The position numbers and the translations under genes were made by a program. From the NCBI GenBank assembly GCA_005893275.1, contig VBOW01000016.1, positions 1 to 64,000 on the forward strand: a stretch of DNA of 64,000 bases, in the 5' to 3' direction. The notes under the pieces are model-generated. The model had not been told where the DNA came from and made no database searches. It was given only the letters and a program-made list of their open reading frames with translations. Positions 17,985 through 27,300 of the stretch are shown here, in pieces. Each line of letters begins with the position of its first letter. Position 1 is the first letter of the stretch. Source of the DNA: Candidatus Eisenbacteria bacterium. GTDB taxonomy: Bacteria > Eisenbacteria > RBG-16-71-46 > SZUA-252.

Positions 17985-20900
17985 CTACAAGGTCGCGGCA
18001 GCCTGCTTGCGCTTCAGCTGCAGCACGCGCACATCCGGATCCACCACGATCCTCCGCGGCGAAAAGGCGCAGTGGATGGTGACCGTCTTCGATTCGCCGG
18101 CGCCGAGCCTCACGGTCGTGCGCGCTTCACGGTAGGATGGGCTCTGTCCCGGAGAGGCGGGCCGCGTCTCCGACCGCCTCGAGGCGTTCTGACCAGGTTC
18201 AGGCCAGCGCTCCCCGGCGGCCGCGGCAACCTCCACCGGCATGGTTCCCGTTCCCGCGTTCTGCACCGTCGCGGTCACATCGTAGCCGCCGCCACGCTTC
18301 ACTTTCTTCGCATTCGTGACACGGTATTCGGGCATCGCCCGATCCTCGAACCACTCCTTCGCGAAGGCGTCGTAGGCGACAGGATCCTTTGCGTACCCCC
18401 GCATCGAGGCCACGAAATCCTGCAAGGCGGGGTGATCGCGGCTTTCGCTCCACGTTCGGATGAAATGGCGGAGGCCGTCGAGCGCCCGGTCATGCCCCAT
18501 GAAGTCGTAGAGCATCCAGAACACCCACCCTCCGCGGTCGTAGAGGACGGTTTCGTCCGACTCCCTCTTTCCGTCGACGTCGTACATCGGCCTCTCGTCG
18601 TCCACCCGGCGGCGGTCGCCATAGCGCGCCTCGAGGCCCTTCGCGAATTCCATGCGCGCTCGCGGCCCTTTCACCTTCTCGAAGAGCAAGAGGGTCGAGA
18701 AATGCGCCATGCCCTCGCTCAGGAAATCACCGTTGGGCCCGTTCGCGGGGGTCAGAATGTTTCCCCACCACTGATGCGCCGCCTCGTGTGCGGTGACCAG
18801 GAACGTCGCGTCGGTCTTCGCGTCATTCTTCGTGAGGAAGCCGATGCTCTCGCTGAACGTAATGTTCGTGCCGAAGCCCTGCGCGTAGCCCGCGAGCGCG
18901 GGAAACTCCGAGAGCTTTAGCTCGCGCCAGGGGTAGGGCAGGAACCACTCGGAATACCAGCGGCGCGCTGCATCCAAGGTCGAGGACATCTCCTCGAGAT
19001 TGTAGGGGTGGGCGGGACTGTAGAAGATCGTCGTGGCCTCCCCTTGCTTCACCTTCCACCTGCCGCACACCACATTGAGAATCTTGACCGGGTGGTCCGT
19101 TTCCCACACCTGCGTCCGCCACCCGTCCTTCACGGTATTGCTCGTGCAGATCCCGTCCGAGTTGAGCGTGTAGATCGCCGGAGCTGTAACGATGACGCGC
19201 GCGGGAAACCATGCTGTCGCGCCGTAGCCCGCGCGCGTGATGCCCTTCCAGTAGTCGCGCGGGTATCGGCGCGCCTCGGTCTTGTTTTCCTTGGTCTCCC
19301 CGACGTCCTCCATAAATCCGAGAACCGGCAAGAAGCTGGGCGTGAAGCCGGTCAGCACGACCCCCGAAGGCAACACGAACTCGTCGGTGTTGCCGCCGTT
19401 CTTGGTTACGCCATTGGGTAAGCGGCCGTCCCAACTCCACCCGATGACAACCTTGTCCCCCTTCGCGAGCGGACGAGGCGGCGTGAACACATAGAGATGC
19501 TGGCGGTCCTCCGGGTTGTACGCCCGCCCGTTCATCGTCCAGGCGAGATGGTTCCAGTGCAGACCCCCCGTCAGCGGGATCTGGGCGAGCGTCGTATCCA
19601 AGCTGTTCACGAGCGTGAACGTGCCCGCGCTCGCCAGCCAGTGTTTGGGAGGATTCAGCTTCAACCTCACGTCCGCACGCGCGATGTCCGGCAGCGGGGC
19701 GTCGAGCCACGTCTTGAGATTCTTCGCCCAGTAGTCCTTCCTCGCCTTCTTGGCCGCTCCCCCTTCCACGCCTTGGCTCACCTGGAACACGAGGATCACC
19801 CAGGCAGCCACCGGCACCAGGGCGAACGGCGCGAGGCGGAGCGCCGAAGAGGCAACCTGCCGCGGCGCGATCCGGTGCATGGTGCGCACGGCATCCGCGC
19901 CGCGACGGCCGAAGAGCCGCACGGCCAACACGGTGAACAGCACGGCGAGGCCCAGGACCATGATTCGGTTCCAAATCAGGGCCACGCGGTCGGTCTCGAA
20001 GAATCCGATATCGCTCCACCGCAGGGATCCCCAGAGGGGCCAGTTGCCGGCCCAGCTGATCTGGCGCGTGAGCGCGCGGAAACCGCTGTAGACGAGCGCC
20101 GCGAGGGCCACGGAATACGCCGCGTACCGGTTCCCTACCGCGGCATACACCGCCGTGACGAACGCCGTCCATGCCAGGAAGGTGGGAATCAGGAGCAGCC
20201 CCCACACAAGGGCGTAGGGCGCCAAAGAGAACGGCACGGTGTGCTGAACCGCCAAGGCAATGAAGCTCGCGAGCAAGGACGCGAGGAGGATGACCGCTCC
20301 CACCGCGCTGTTCGCGAGGGCCTTTCCGAAGAGGAGTGCCCCTGTGCGCAGCGGCGTCGCGTAGAGAATCTGGGACAGACCCGTGGAGCGCTCGCGCTCG
20401 AGCGACTCCACCGTGTAGAAGAGGAGCAGGAGGAGCACGAGCGTCGTGGCCTGGCCCGCGATCGCCACCGCGCTCGTGCCGGGCGTGAGGAGAACGGGCG
20501 TGTCGAACGCCCCCACCGCGAGCAGCGAGTTCCCCAGTACCTGAATCAGGATGAGCGGCACGAAGATGTAGAGCCCCGCCTGACGCAGGAGCTCCCGAAG
20601 CTCTGCGCCCGCGACCGCCCCTACGCTCCCGAGGAACGACGGCGGCTTCCTTCTCATGCCGAGCGTGGCGAACGCGCCGCCCGGCGGCGCCCCCTCCCAC
20701 GGCGTCGCGGCGGCCGCATGCTGGGATTGGGCCCGGCCCCGGAGGGTCTTCTTCGATGCCACGACACCGCGCAGCGACCGGGCTACCGATCGCTGCGTCA
20801 GGAGAACCGCGCCGAGCCCGAGCGCGATCAGCCATGCCCGGTTCAGCCAAAAGAGCGCGTCGTATGGCACGGCTTGTTTGTTATAGAACTGCACCCCACG

Positions 20901-21617
20901 GTCGACCTTGAGATGCGTCTCGTTGAGCCAGCGGTACCCCGAGGGCTCGATCCCTTGAAGGAGCTTGTTCACGCGCAGGTCGAGCCAGGATGGCGCCCAG
21001 GTCCATAGGAAGAACCCGCACACGAGGAGCGTGGCGACCGGCAGCACGAAAACCAGGACCGCGTTCCCCGTCTTCTCGCCGACGTACATGGAAAGGCCGG
21101 CATAGAAGATGAGAAAGGGCAGCCCGATCGTCAGAACCGGCATAAGGTAGTTCATCGCCGCAAAAGGACCGCGTATTTCCTGCGCGCCGGCGTTCGGCAC
21201 GACGTGATTGAAGAAGGCGTTCGTGGCCATTTGCCAGCCCATCAGCACGACGAAGCCTCCGGTCACGGCCAAAAAGCGGCCCCAGACATACTCGCCCGGA
21301 GTCAACGGGGTGGAATGCAACAGGACGTCGACCCTCGCTTCGCGGTCGCGAAGAAGGGACAATCCCGCCGCGGCGGCGATGAAGAACGCGTAGTAGAGCA
21401 GCGTGATGAAGGTCATCATCTGAGTCTGGGCGAACTCGGACGTGATCCATGCCTTGGTGCCCCCCACCGAGCTGTCTCCCGAGGAGATCGACATCTTCCC
21501 GCTCGACAATCCGAAGGCGCTCAAGAGAAGAATCGCCGCCAAGGTGATGAAGAGCGGGCGGCGGAAGGAGTGCCAGAACTCGACGCCGAACGTCGCAGCG
21601 ATTCGCCGAGCGCTCAT
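17985..21617 (-). CDS. ABC permease / M1 peptidase fusion protein
   Basis: Predicted 1210 residues. ATG at 21617 overlaps the stop of the upstream ATPase gene (ATGA), which fixes the start. Residues about 1-640 contain two six-helix permease halves of the gliding/antibiotic ABC-2 type (YYAFFIAAAAGLSLLRDREA, VESLERERSTGLSQILYATP), each with the cytoplasmic RE(A/R) coupling segment. A soluble M1-like metallopeptidase domain follows. Its zinc motif is HEAAHQWWG (H944, E945, H948) with a downstream Glu in LSEGMAHF (E968), one residue further away than the usual 18. The GAMEN exopeptidase motif is replaced by GFGTNITFSE. The protein probably works with the adjacent ATPase. Such fusions are seen in other phyla; the cargo is unknown. 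Confidence 0.92.
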   Translation of the reverse strand: MSARRIAATFGVEFWHSFRRPLFITLAAILLLSAFGLSSGKMSISSGDSSVGGTKAWITSEFAQTQMMTFITLLYYAFFIAAAAGLSLLRDREARVDVLLHSTPLTPGEYVWGRFLAVTGGFVVLMGWQMATNAFFNHVVPNAGAQEIRGPFAAMNYLMPVLTIGLPFLIFYAGLSMYVGEKTGNAVLVFVLPVATLLVCGFFLWTWAPSWLDLRVNKLLQGIEPSGYRWLNETHLKVDRGVQFYNKQAVPYDALFWLNRAWLIALGLGAVLLTQRSVARSLRGVVASKKTLRGRAQSQHAAAATPWEGAPPGGAFATLGMRRKPPSFLGSVGAVAGAELRELLRQAGLYIFVPLILIQVLGNSLLAVGAFDTPVLLTPGTSAVAIAGQATTLVLLLLLFYTVESLERERSTGLSQILYATPLRTGALLFGKALANSAVGAVILLASLLASFIALAVQHTVPFSLAPYALVWGLLLIPTFLAWTAFVTAVYAAVGNRYAAYSVALAALVYSGFRALTRQISWAGNWPLWGSLRWSDIGFFETDRVALIWNRIMVLGLAVLFTVLAVRLFGRRGADAVRTMHRIAPRQVASSALRLAPFALVPVAAWVILVFQVSQGVEGGAAKKARKDYWAKNLKTWLDAPLPDIARADVRLKLNPPKHWLASAGTFTLVNSLDTTLAQIPLTGGLHWNHLAWTMNGRAYNPEDRQHLYVFTPPRPLAKGDKVVIGWSWDGRLPNGVTKNGGNTDEFVLPSGVVLTGFTPSFLPVLGFMEDVGETKENKTEARRYPRDYWKGITRAGYGATAWFPARVIVTAPAIYTLNSDGICTSNTVKDGWRTQVWETDHPVKILNVVCGRWKVKQGEATTIFYSPAHPYNLEEMSSTLDAARRWYSEWFLPYPWRELKLSEFPALAGYAQGFGTNITFSESIGFLTKNDAKTDATFLVTAHEAAHQWWGNILTPANGPNGDFLSEGMAHFSTLLLFEKVKGPRARMEFAKGLEARYGDRRRVDDERPMYDVDGKRESDETVLYDRGGWVFWMLYDFMGHDRALDGLRHFIRTWSESRDHPALQDFVASMRGYAKDPVAYDAFAKEWFEDRAMPEYRVTNAKKVKRGGGYDVTATVQNAGTGTMPVEVAAAAGERWPEPGQNASRRSETRPASPGQSPSYREARTTVRLGAGESKTVTIHCAFSPRRIVVDPDVRVLQLKRKQAAATL

Positions 21618-22576
21618 CCCGCCACACCCGCCGCCGCGGGCCCCAGCGAACGCGCGCCCTCTCCGAGAGGGGGGCGCCCCGCGCTCCCATTCCCGCGCGC
21701 CGGCAGCGCCCCCAGGCGCATGAGCACGAGATAGGCGTCCTCCAAGGTGACCGGCGCGGGGATGAATCCGTCGGGGGGCGCTTCGGAGGGATCGTAGATG
21801 CGGGCTCGATTGCGCCCTTCCACGAGGAGCGCCTGGGTCACCGTCCGCTCGGCGCGCAGGCGCGGGAGATCCTCCACGTGGACGGTCCCCTCGAACATGT
21901 GCCCGTCGATCGAGGCGCGAGCCTCGCTCGGGGACGTCACGGCCAGGAGGCGGCCGTCGCGGATGAGGGCGAAGCGCGGGCACAGCACGGCGACGTCCTC
22001 GACGATGTGGGTCGAGAGCAGCACGATGCGGTCGACCGCCAGCTCGGAAAGCAGGTGGTAGAAGCGCAGGCGCTCCTCCGGATCGAGCCCCGCGGTGGGT
22101 TCATCCACGATTATGAGACGGGGATCCCCCGCGAGCGCCTGCGCGATGCCCAGCCGCTGCCTCATGCCTCCGGAGTAGCCCTTCACAGCGCGCTTGGCGG
22201 CAAACGAGAGATTGACGCGGTCCAGGAGGTCCGCGACGAGCCTCTTCCGCCCTTGGGGCGCGTCGACTCCCTTGAGCGTCAGAAGGTGCGAGAGCATCGC
22301 CTCTCCGCTCAGGTGCGGGTAGAACCCGAATTCCTGGGGCAGGTATCCGAGGCGTGGCCAGAGAGTCCTTGGGTCTTCGAGGATGTCCGCACCGTCCAGG
22401 GTCACCGTCCCGGAAGTGGGCTCCAACAGCCCCGCGAGGATTTTCATGAAGGTGGATTTCCCCGCCCCGTTCGGACCCAGGAGCCCGAACATCCCCGCCG
22501 GGACATCGAGGTCGATGCCGTTCAGCGCCGTGACCGGGCCCGGGTAGACCTTGACGAGACCGCGCGTGCTGAGCAT
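21614..22576 (-). CDS. ABC transporter ATP-binding protein
   Basis: Predicted 320 residues with an ideal ribosome-binding site (GGAGGAGG). Walker A is GPNGAGKST, the Q-loop YLPQEFG, the signature YSGGMRQRLGIA, Walker B LIIVDEPTAGLDP, and the H-loop STHIVED. After about residue 230 comes a regulatory extension of ABC-2-type ATPases. It forms an operon with the permease/M1-peptidase fusion (4-nt overlap) and should energise it. The tail is Gly/Ala/Pro-rich. No regulator is adjacent, but a 16-bp palindrome lies 150 bp upstream. Confidence 0.95.
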   Translation of the reverse strand: MLSTRGLVKVYPGPVTALNGIDLDVPAGMFGLLGPNGAGKSTFMKILAGLLEPTSGTVTLDGADILEDPRTLWPRLGYLPQEFGFYPHLSGEAMLSHLLTLKGVDAPQGRKRLVADLLDRVNLSFAAKRAVKGYSGGMRQRLGIAQALAGDPRLIIVDEPTAGLDPEERLRFYHLLSELAVDRIVLLSTHIVEDVAVLCPRFALIRDGRLLAVTSPSEARASIDGHMFEGTVHVEDLPRLRAERTVTQALLVEGRNRARIYDPSEAPPDGFIPAPVTLEDAYLVLMRLGALPARGNGSAGRPPLGEGARSLGPAAAGVAG

Positions 22577-22884
22577 GGAGACCTCCTCCAGAACGGGACA
22601 AAATGGCGCTGGCGCTACCCGCGCGTGCCGAGGGAAAGGGGCGCCCCGGGCCCACCTGGCCCGGCGAGCCTGGGTACAGGATTACGTACGCCCCCGCCCG
22701 CCGCAAGGTTTCGCGAGCAGCAGGTAGTGGGTCGACCCACTCCCCAGGCTCAGCCCAGCTTGCGCCGGGCCCGGAGCGCGAAGGGCATCGCCTTCGAGGG
22801 CATCGAGGAGGCGCGTCGCGTACGGCCCCGACGTCGCGGACGCGCGCCGGCGCGCCAAGCTGTGCGCCGCCAAGGTGCGTCCGG
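22577..22884. other. Intergenic region upstream of the ABC operon with a 16-bp palindrome
   Basis: A 308-bp gap between the MFS gene's stop and the ATPase start. The only clear signal is an exact palindrome AGTGGGTCGACCCACT at 22726-22741. No T-rich terminator for the MFS gene was found, so read-through into the ABC operon is possible. Confidence 0.5.
22726..22741. promoter_or_regulatory. Perfect 16-bp palindrome, candidate operator for the ABC operon
   Basis: AGTGGGTCGACCCACT is fully self-complementary and sits 150 bp upstream of the ATPase start. It could bind a homodimeric repressor; as RNA it would also form a stem. No regulator gene is adjacent. Confidence 0.4.
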
Positions 22885-24198
22885 TCAGCGCGGAGCAGCG
22901 CGTCGCAGCCGCATGAAGGGTAGCAGGAACACCGAGACAAGCCCGAACGCCCCGTCGAGCGCCAGGGTCGCGGGATAGCCCCACCGCTGGAGCGCATGCC
23001 CCTGCCACGTGGAGGTGTAGGAGTACACCACGTTGCACAGGGCCATGTACGCCGTGAACTGGGTCGCCGCCACCGCGGGTGTCGTGACGTCCATGTAGAT
23101 CGCAGTCCCCACCCCATACATCAGCCCCTGGAAGACCGCGTACGAGAGCGTCAAGACCCAGAAGATCGTGACGAGGTCCTGGGGTGGAATCGGACGATCG
23201 GGAGCCTGCGGGCTGATCGGCATGGTCCAGCCGAATCGGTGCATGGCGACCGCCATGGCGAACGTCGGTAAGGTCGTCCCAACGATGAAGAGCGCCAACG
23301 TCCGTCTTCGCCCAAAGCGATCGGACAGCCACCCGCCGAGGACGCAGAATCCGGCCGAGAGCGCGGTGCTCCCGAGGCCGAGCAGTCCGATCCGCCGGTC
23401 GTCGAGACCGAGCTCCACCGCCAGATTGGACTGAAGCGAGAGCGAAAGCGCATAGCCTCCCATGGGAAGCAACGCGAGGAAAATCGCGACGAACGCGGCC
23501 CGGCTTCCTACGAAAGCCTTTCCGGTCTCGCGAACGAACCGCGCCAGCTCCTTTCCGACGGCCCTCAGGCGAGACCCGCTCGCGGCGAGACGCGGTGGCC
23601 CGGGCAGCTCGCGCATCGGCGCCGGCACGAGCAGCGTGACGAGCGCGATGGCGCCGGCGACGAAGAGGAACGTGGCCTTGAACCCGATCAGGGGCGTGAG
23701 GAGGAGCACCCCCGAGCCGCCGATCGCGTTGCCGACGTAGTTGCCGCCGAACATGAGGCCGTTGGCCAATCCTCGTTCATCCCCTCGAAGGACGTTTACC
23801 GCGAGCGCGTCGATGGCCACGTCCTGGGTGGCGCTGAACACGTTGTGGATTAGGATGATCGCCGTGAAAAGCCCGAGGCGGGTGGTGAAGCTCACGGGCA
23901 TCGCGGCGAGAAGGGTTACGACCATCATGGTTTGGGTGAGGAGAATCCACGTCCGCCTCCTCCCCCAGCGATCGCTCGAGAGGACATCTACGAACGGGCC
24001 GAACGCCCACTTCACGGCCCACGGAACCCAAAGCGCGCCGATGAAGGCGCCGATCGCGGCCGGCTCGAGCCCCTGGCGGCGCATCTGCGTCGCGACGGCG
24101 GTCGCGGTGAACCCCGCCGGAATGCCCTCGGTAAGATAGAGGAGGAAGAAAGCGGCCAATCGTCCGCGGCGGGAAGCGAGCAGGTTGGGCAGTCGCAC
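22885..24198 (-). CDS. MFS transporter, AmpG-like
   Basis: Predicted 437 residues from a GTG at 24198; the start is not fixed by a good ribosome-binding site. It has twelve hydrophobic segments. The opening (FFLLYLTEGIPAGFTATAV, then PAAIGAFIGALWVPWAVKW) matches the AmpG branch of the major facilitator family. The MFS loop motifs SDRWGRRRTWIL (loop 2-3) and LSDRFGRRRTLALF (loop 8-9) are both present. AmpG imports anhydromuropeptides for cell-wall recycling; other members carry other cargo, so the substrate is uncertain. It diverges from the Lhr helicase gene, with a tandem 11-bp repeat between the two. Confidence 0.85.
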   Translation of the reverse strand: MRLPNLLASRRGRLAAFFLLYLTEGIPAGFTATAVATQMRRQGLEPAAIGAFIGALWVPWAVKWAFGPFVDVLSSDRWGRRRTWILLTQTMMVVTLLAAMPVSFTTRLGLFTAIILIHNVFSATQDVAIDALAVNVLRGDERGLANGLMFGGNYVGNAIGGSGVLLLTPLIGFKATFLFVAGAIALVTLLVPAPMRELPGPPRLAASGSRLRAVGKELARFVRETGKAFVGSRAAFVAIFLALLPMGGYALSLSLQSNLAVELGLDDRRIGLLGLGSTALSAGFCVLGGWLSDRFGRRRTLALFIVGTTLPTFAMAVAMHRFGWTMPISPQAPDRPIPPQDLVTIFWVLTLSYAVFQGLMYGVGTAIYMDVTTPAVAATQFTAYMALCNVVYSYTSTWQGHALQRWGYPATLALDGAFGLVSVFLLPFMRLRRAAPR

Positions 24199-24237
24199 CG
24201 CAGAAAGGTGCGTTCCGACCGGGGCGATGTCAAGCCG

Positions 24238-24261
24238 CCCGGTATGTACCCGGTATATACT
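24238..24261. promoter_or_regulatory. Tandem 11-bp repeat and -10-like element between MFS and Lhr genes
   Basis: CCCGGTATGTA (24238-24248) is followed directly by CCCGGTATATA (24249-24259), differing at one base. TATACT at 24256-24261 is a good -10 hexamer for the rightward Lhr gene, leaving a 40-base leader. No good -35 at 17 bp was seen. Direct repeats at a promoter suggest an activator or repressor site. Confidence 0.4.
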
Positions 24262-24301
24262 GGGGGCGATCCCGAGCGTGTCTTCCCGAGGTCCATTCCG
24301 A

Positions 24302-27300
24302 ATGCCGTTGCAACACTTCCATCCCACCGTCGCGCGTTGGTTCACGGAGCGGATCGGCGCCCCTTCGCCGCCCCAGGTCGAGGGCTGGCCCAAGATCCGA
24401 TCCGGCGAGAACACCCTGATCGCCGCCCCGACGGGGAGCGGGAAGACCCTTGCCGCCTTCCTCTGGGCGATCGACGGGCTGCTTCGTCAGGGTGGAGACC
24501 TCCCCGACCAGACCCAGGTGCTCTACGTTTCCCCGCTCAAGGCGCTCGGGAACGACGTTCAGAAAAATCTCCAGAGGCCGCTCGCCGAGCTTTCCGGGCT
24601 CATGCCCGACTTCCCCACCGTGCGGGTGCTCGTGCGGACCGGCGACACGCGGCCGAGCGAGCGCGCGTCCATGGGCAGGAAGCCGCCGCACATCCTCGTG
24701 ACCACGCCCGAGTCGCTCTACATCCTGCTCACGAGCGGCGGCGGACGCACGATCCTCCGCACGGTACGCACGGTGATCGTGGACGAGATCCATGCGGTCG
24801 CGGGAAACAAACGCGGCGCGCATTTGGCGCTCTCCTTGGAGCGGCTCGAGGCCCTGGTCGGGCGGCCGCTCCAGCGAATCGGGCTCTCGGCCACCCAGAA
24901 GCCGATCTCGGAGATCGCCGACCTGCTCGTGGGGGTCGGGCGCGAATGCGCGCTGGTGGACATCGGACACCGCCGCGACCTGGACGTAGCGATCGAGCTT
25001 CCCGACTCCCCGCTCGCCACGGTCTGCTCCCACGAGACGTGGGAGGAGATCGTTCGCCGCATGGCAGAGCTCATCCGAGGGCACCGGACCACGCTCGTAT
25101 TCGTGAATACCCGAAAGCTTGCCGAGCGCATCGCGGCCCGCTTGACCTCCATGCTCGGCGAGGGCCAGGTCACGAGCCATCACGGGAGCCTCGCGCGCGA
25201 GCGTCGGCTCGATGCCGAGCGGCGGCTCAAGGAGGGAGCGCTGCGCGCGCTCGTCGCGACCGCATCGCTCGAGCTGGGAATCGACATCGGCGACGTGGAC
25301 CTGGTCATCCAGATCGGAGCGACGTACTCGATCTCGGTTCTCCTTCAGCGGGTCGGCCGGAGCGGACACGCCCTCGCCGGTGTCCCGAAGGGACGCATCT
25401 TCCCGCTCACGCAGGATGAGCTTGTCACCGCAACGGCGCTGCTCGAGTCCGTGCGCCGAGGCGACCTGGACCGCACCCCGTCTCCCGGCCGGGCCCTCGA
25501 CATTCTGGCGCAGCAGATCGTCGCCGCCTGCGTGCCCGAGACCTGGGAAGAAGCGCGCCTCTACGACGTCCTCCGGAGGGCCTGGCCGTACCGTGCGCTC
25601 GCGCGCGACGAATTCGACGACGTGGTCCGGCTTCATACCGTGGGGCGTGGCGCGTTGCTTCACCGGGACGGCGTCCACGGGCGGCTGCGCGCGACGCGGC
25701 GCGCCTCCATCACCGCCCTCACCTCGGGCGGGGCGATCGCGGACACGGGCCAGTACCGCGTCGTGATCGAGCCGGAAGGCACCCTGGTGGGCTCGCTGGA
25801 CGAAGACTTCGCGGTGGAGGCGAACGGCGGAGATATTTTCCAGCTGGGCAACGCTTCCTGGCGCATTCTCCGGGTCGAGCCCGGTGTCGTGCGGGTGGCC
25901 GATGCGCAGGGAGCGCCCCCGACGATTCCCTTCTGGCTGGGAGAAGCCCCGTCTCGCACGCGCGAGCTTTCGGAGGCGGTCGGGCGCGTCCGCGTGGGCG
26001 GGCGGAGCACGGAATGGCTCGAGCGGGAGGTCGGGGTGTCCCGCCCGGCCGCGGTCGAGCTCGCGGAATACCTGAACGACGGGGAGCGCGCGTTGGGCGC
26101 GGTCCCGACGCCCACCTGCGTGGTCCTCGAGCGATTCTTCGATGAGTCGGGCGGGATGCAGCTTGTGATCCATGCGCCCTTCGGCGGACGGATCAATCGC
26201 GCCTGGGGACTCGCCCTCCGGAAGCGCTTCTGCCGCGGCTTCGGGTTCGAGCTTCAGGCCGCGGCCAACGACGAGGCGATCGTTCTCTCGCTGGGCCCGC
26301 AGCACAGCTTCCCGCTCGAGGAGGTCTTCCAGTATCTCCACCCCGACGTGGCAAAGGACCTGCTGGTCCAGGCCCTCCTCGACGCGCCGATGTTTGGCAC
26401 CCGGTGGCGGTGGAACTTGGCCCGCGCCCTGCTCGTTCCACGAACGCAGAACGGCGGAAAGCGTGTCCCAACGCCGCTCTTGAGAATGCGCGCCGAGGAC
26501 GAGCTCGTGAAGGCCTTCCCGCAGGCGCTCGCGTGCGGCGAGACACTCCCGCCCGGGGACCTTCCGGTGCCGTGGGAGCACCCGATGGTCCGTCAAACGA
26601 TCGAAGACTGTCTGACCGAAGCGATGGACGTCGATGGATTCCTAGACGTGCTGCACCGGATTCGTGACGGCCGGATCCGCCGTGTCGCCGTGGACACGCG
26701 CGAGCCTTCGGTGTTCGCGCGCGGGATTCTGAACGTAATGCCCTACGGATTCCTCGACGACGCTCCACTAGAGGAGCGGCGGACCCAGGCGGTGACCGCA
26801 CGGCGAAGGCTCGATCCGGAGACCGCCGACACGCTCGGGGCGCTCGATCCGGAGTCCGTGGCCCGCGTGCGCGAGCAGGCGTGGCCGCAACCTGAAAACG
26901 CCGAGGAAGTGCACGAGTCGCTCCTCTGGATGGGATATGTGACGCACGCGGAGGCCGCTGCCTCGGACTGGGTGACATGGCTCGAGGAGCTGCGCGACGC
27001 CGGGCGCGTCCTGGCGGTCCCGGGTTCCGACGGAGAGATGCGCTGGCGCGCCGTCGAGGCGCCGCAGGATGCGAAGTCGATCCTGCGCGGCCGTCTCGAG
27101 GCGCTCGGCCCGGTCGTGATCGGTGAGGGGACCCGGCAGGCGGCCGGGGTGTCGGAATCCGAGGAACACCTCCTCCTCCAGCTGGAAGCGGAGGGCTCGG
27201 TCCTTCGCTGCCGTCTCGAGGGACGCCAAGCCTGGTGCGATCGCCGGCTGCTCTCCCGAATTCACCGCGACACCCTCGAGCGCCTGCGCCGTGAAATCGA

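Noticed and set aside
24316-26596. Long leftward frame antisense to lhr (over 700 codons)
   Set aside because: High-GC shadow of the Lhr helicase reading frame; no conserved motifs and no plausible ribosome-binding site.
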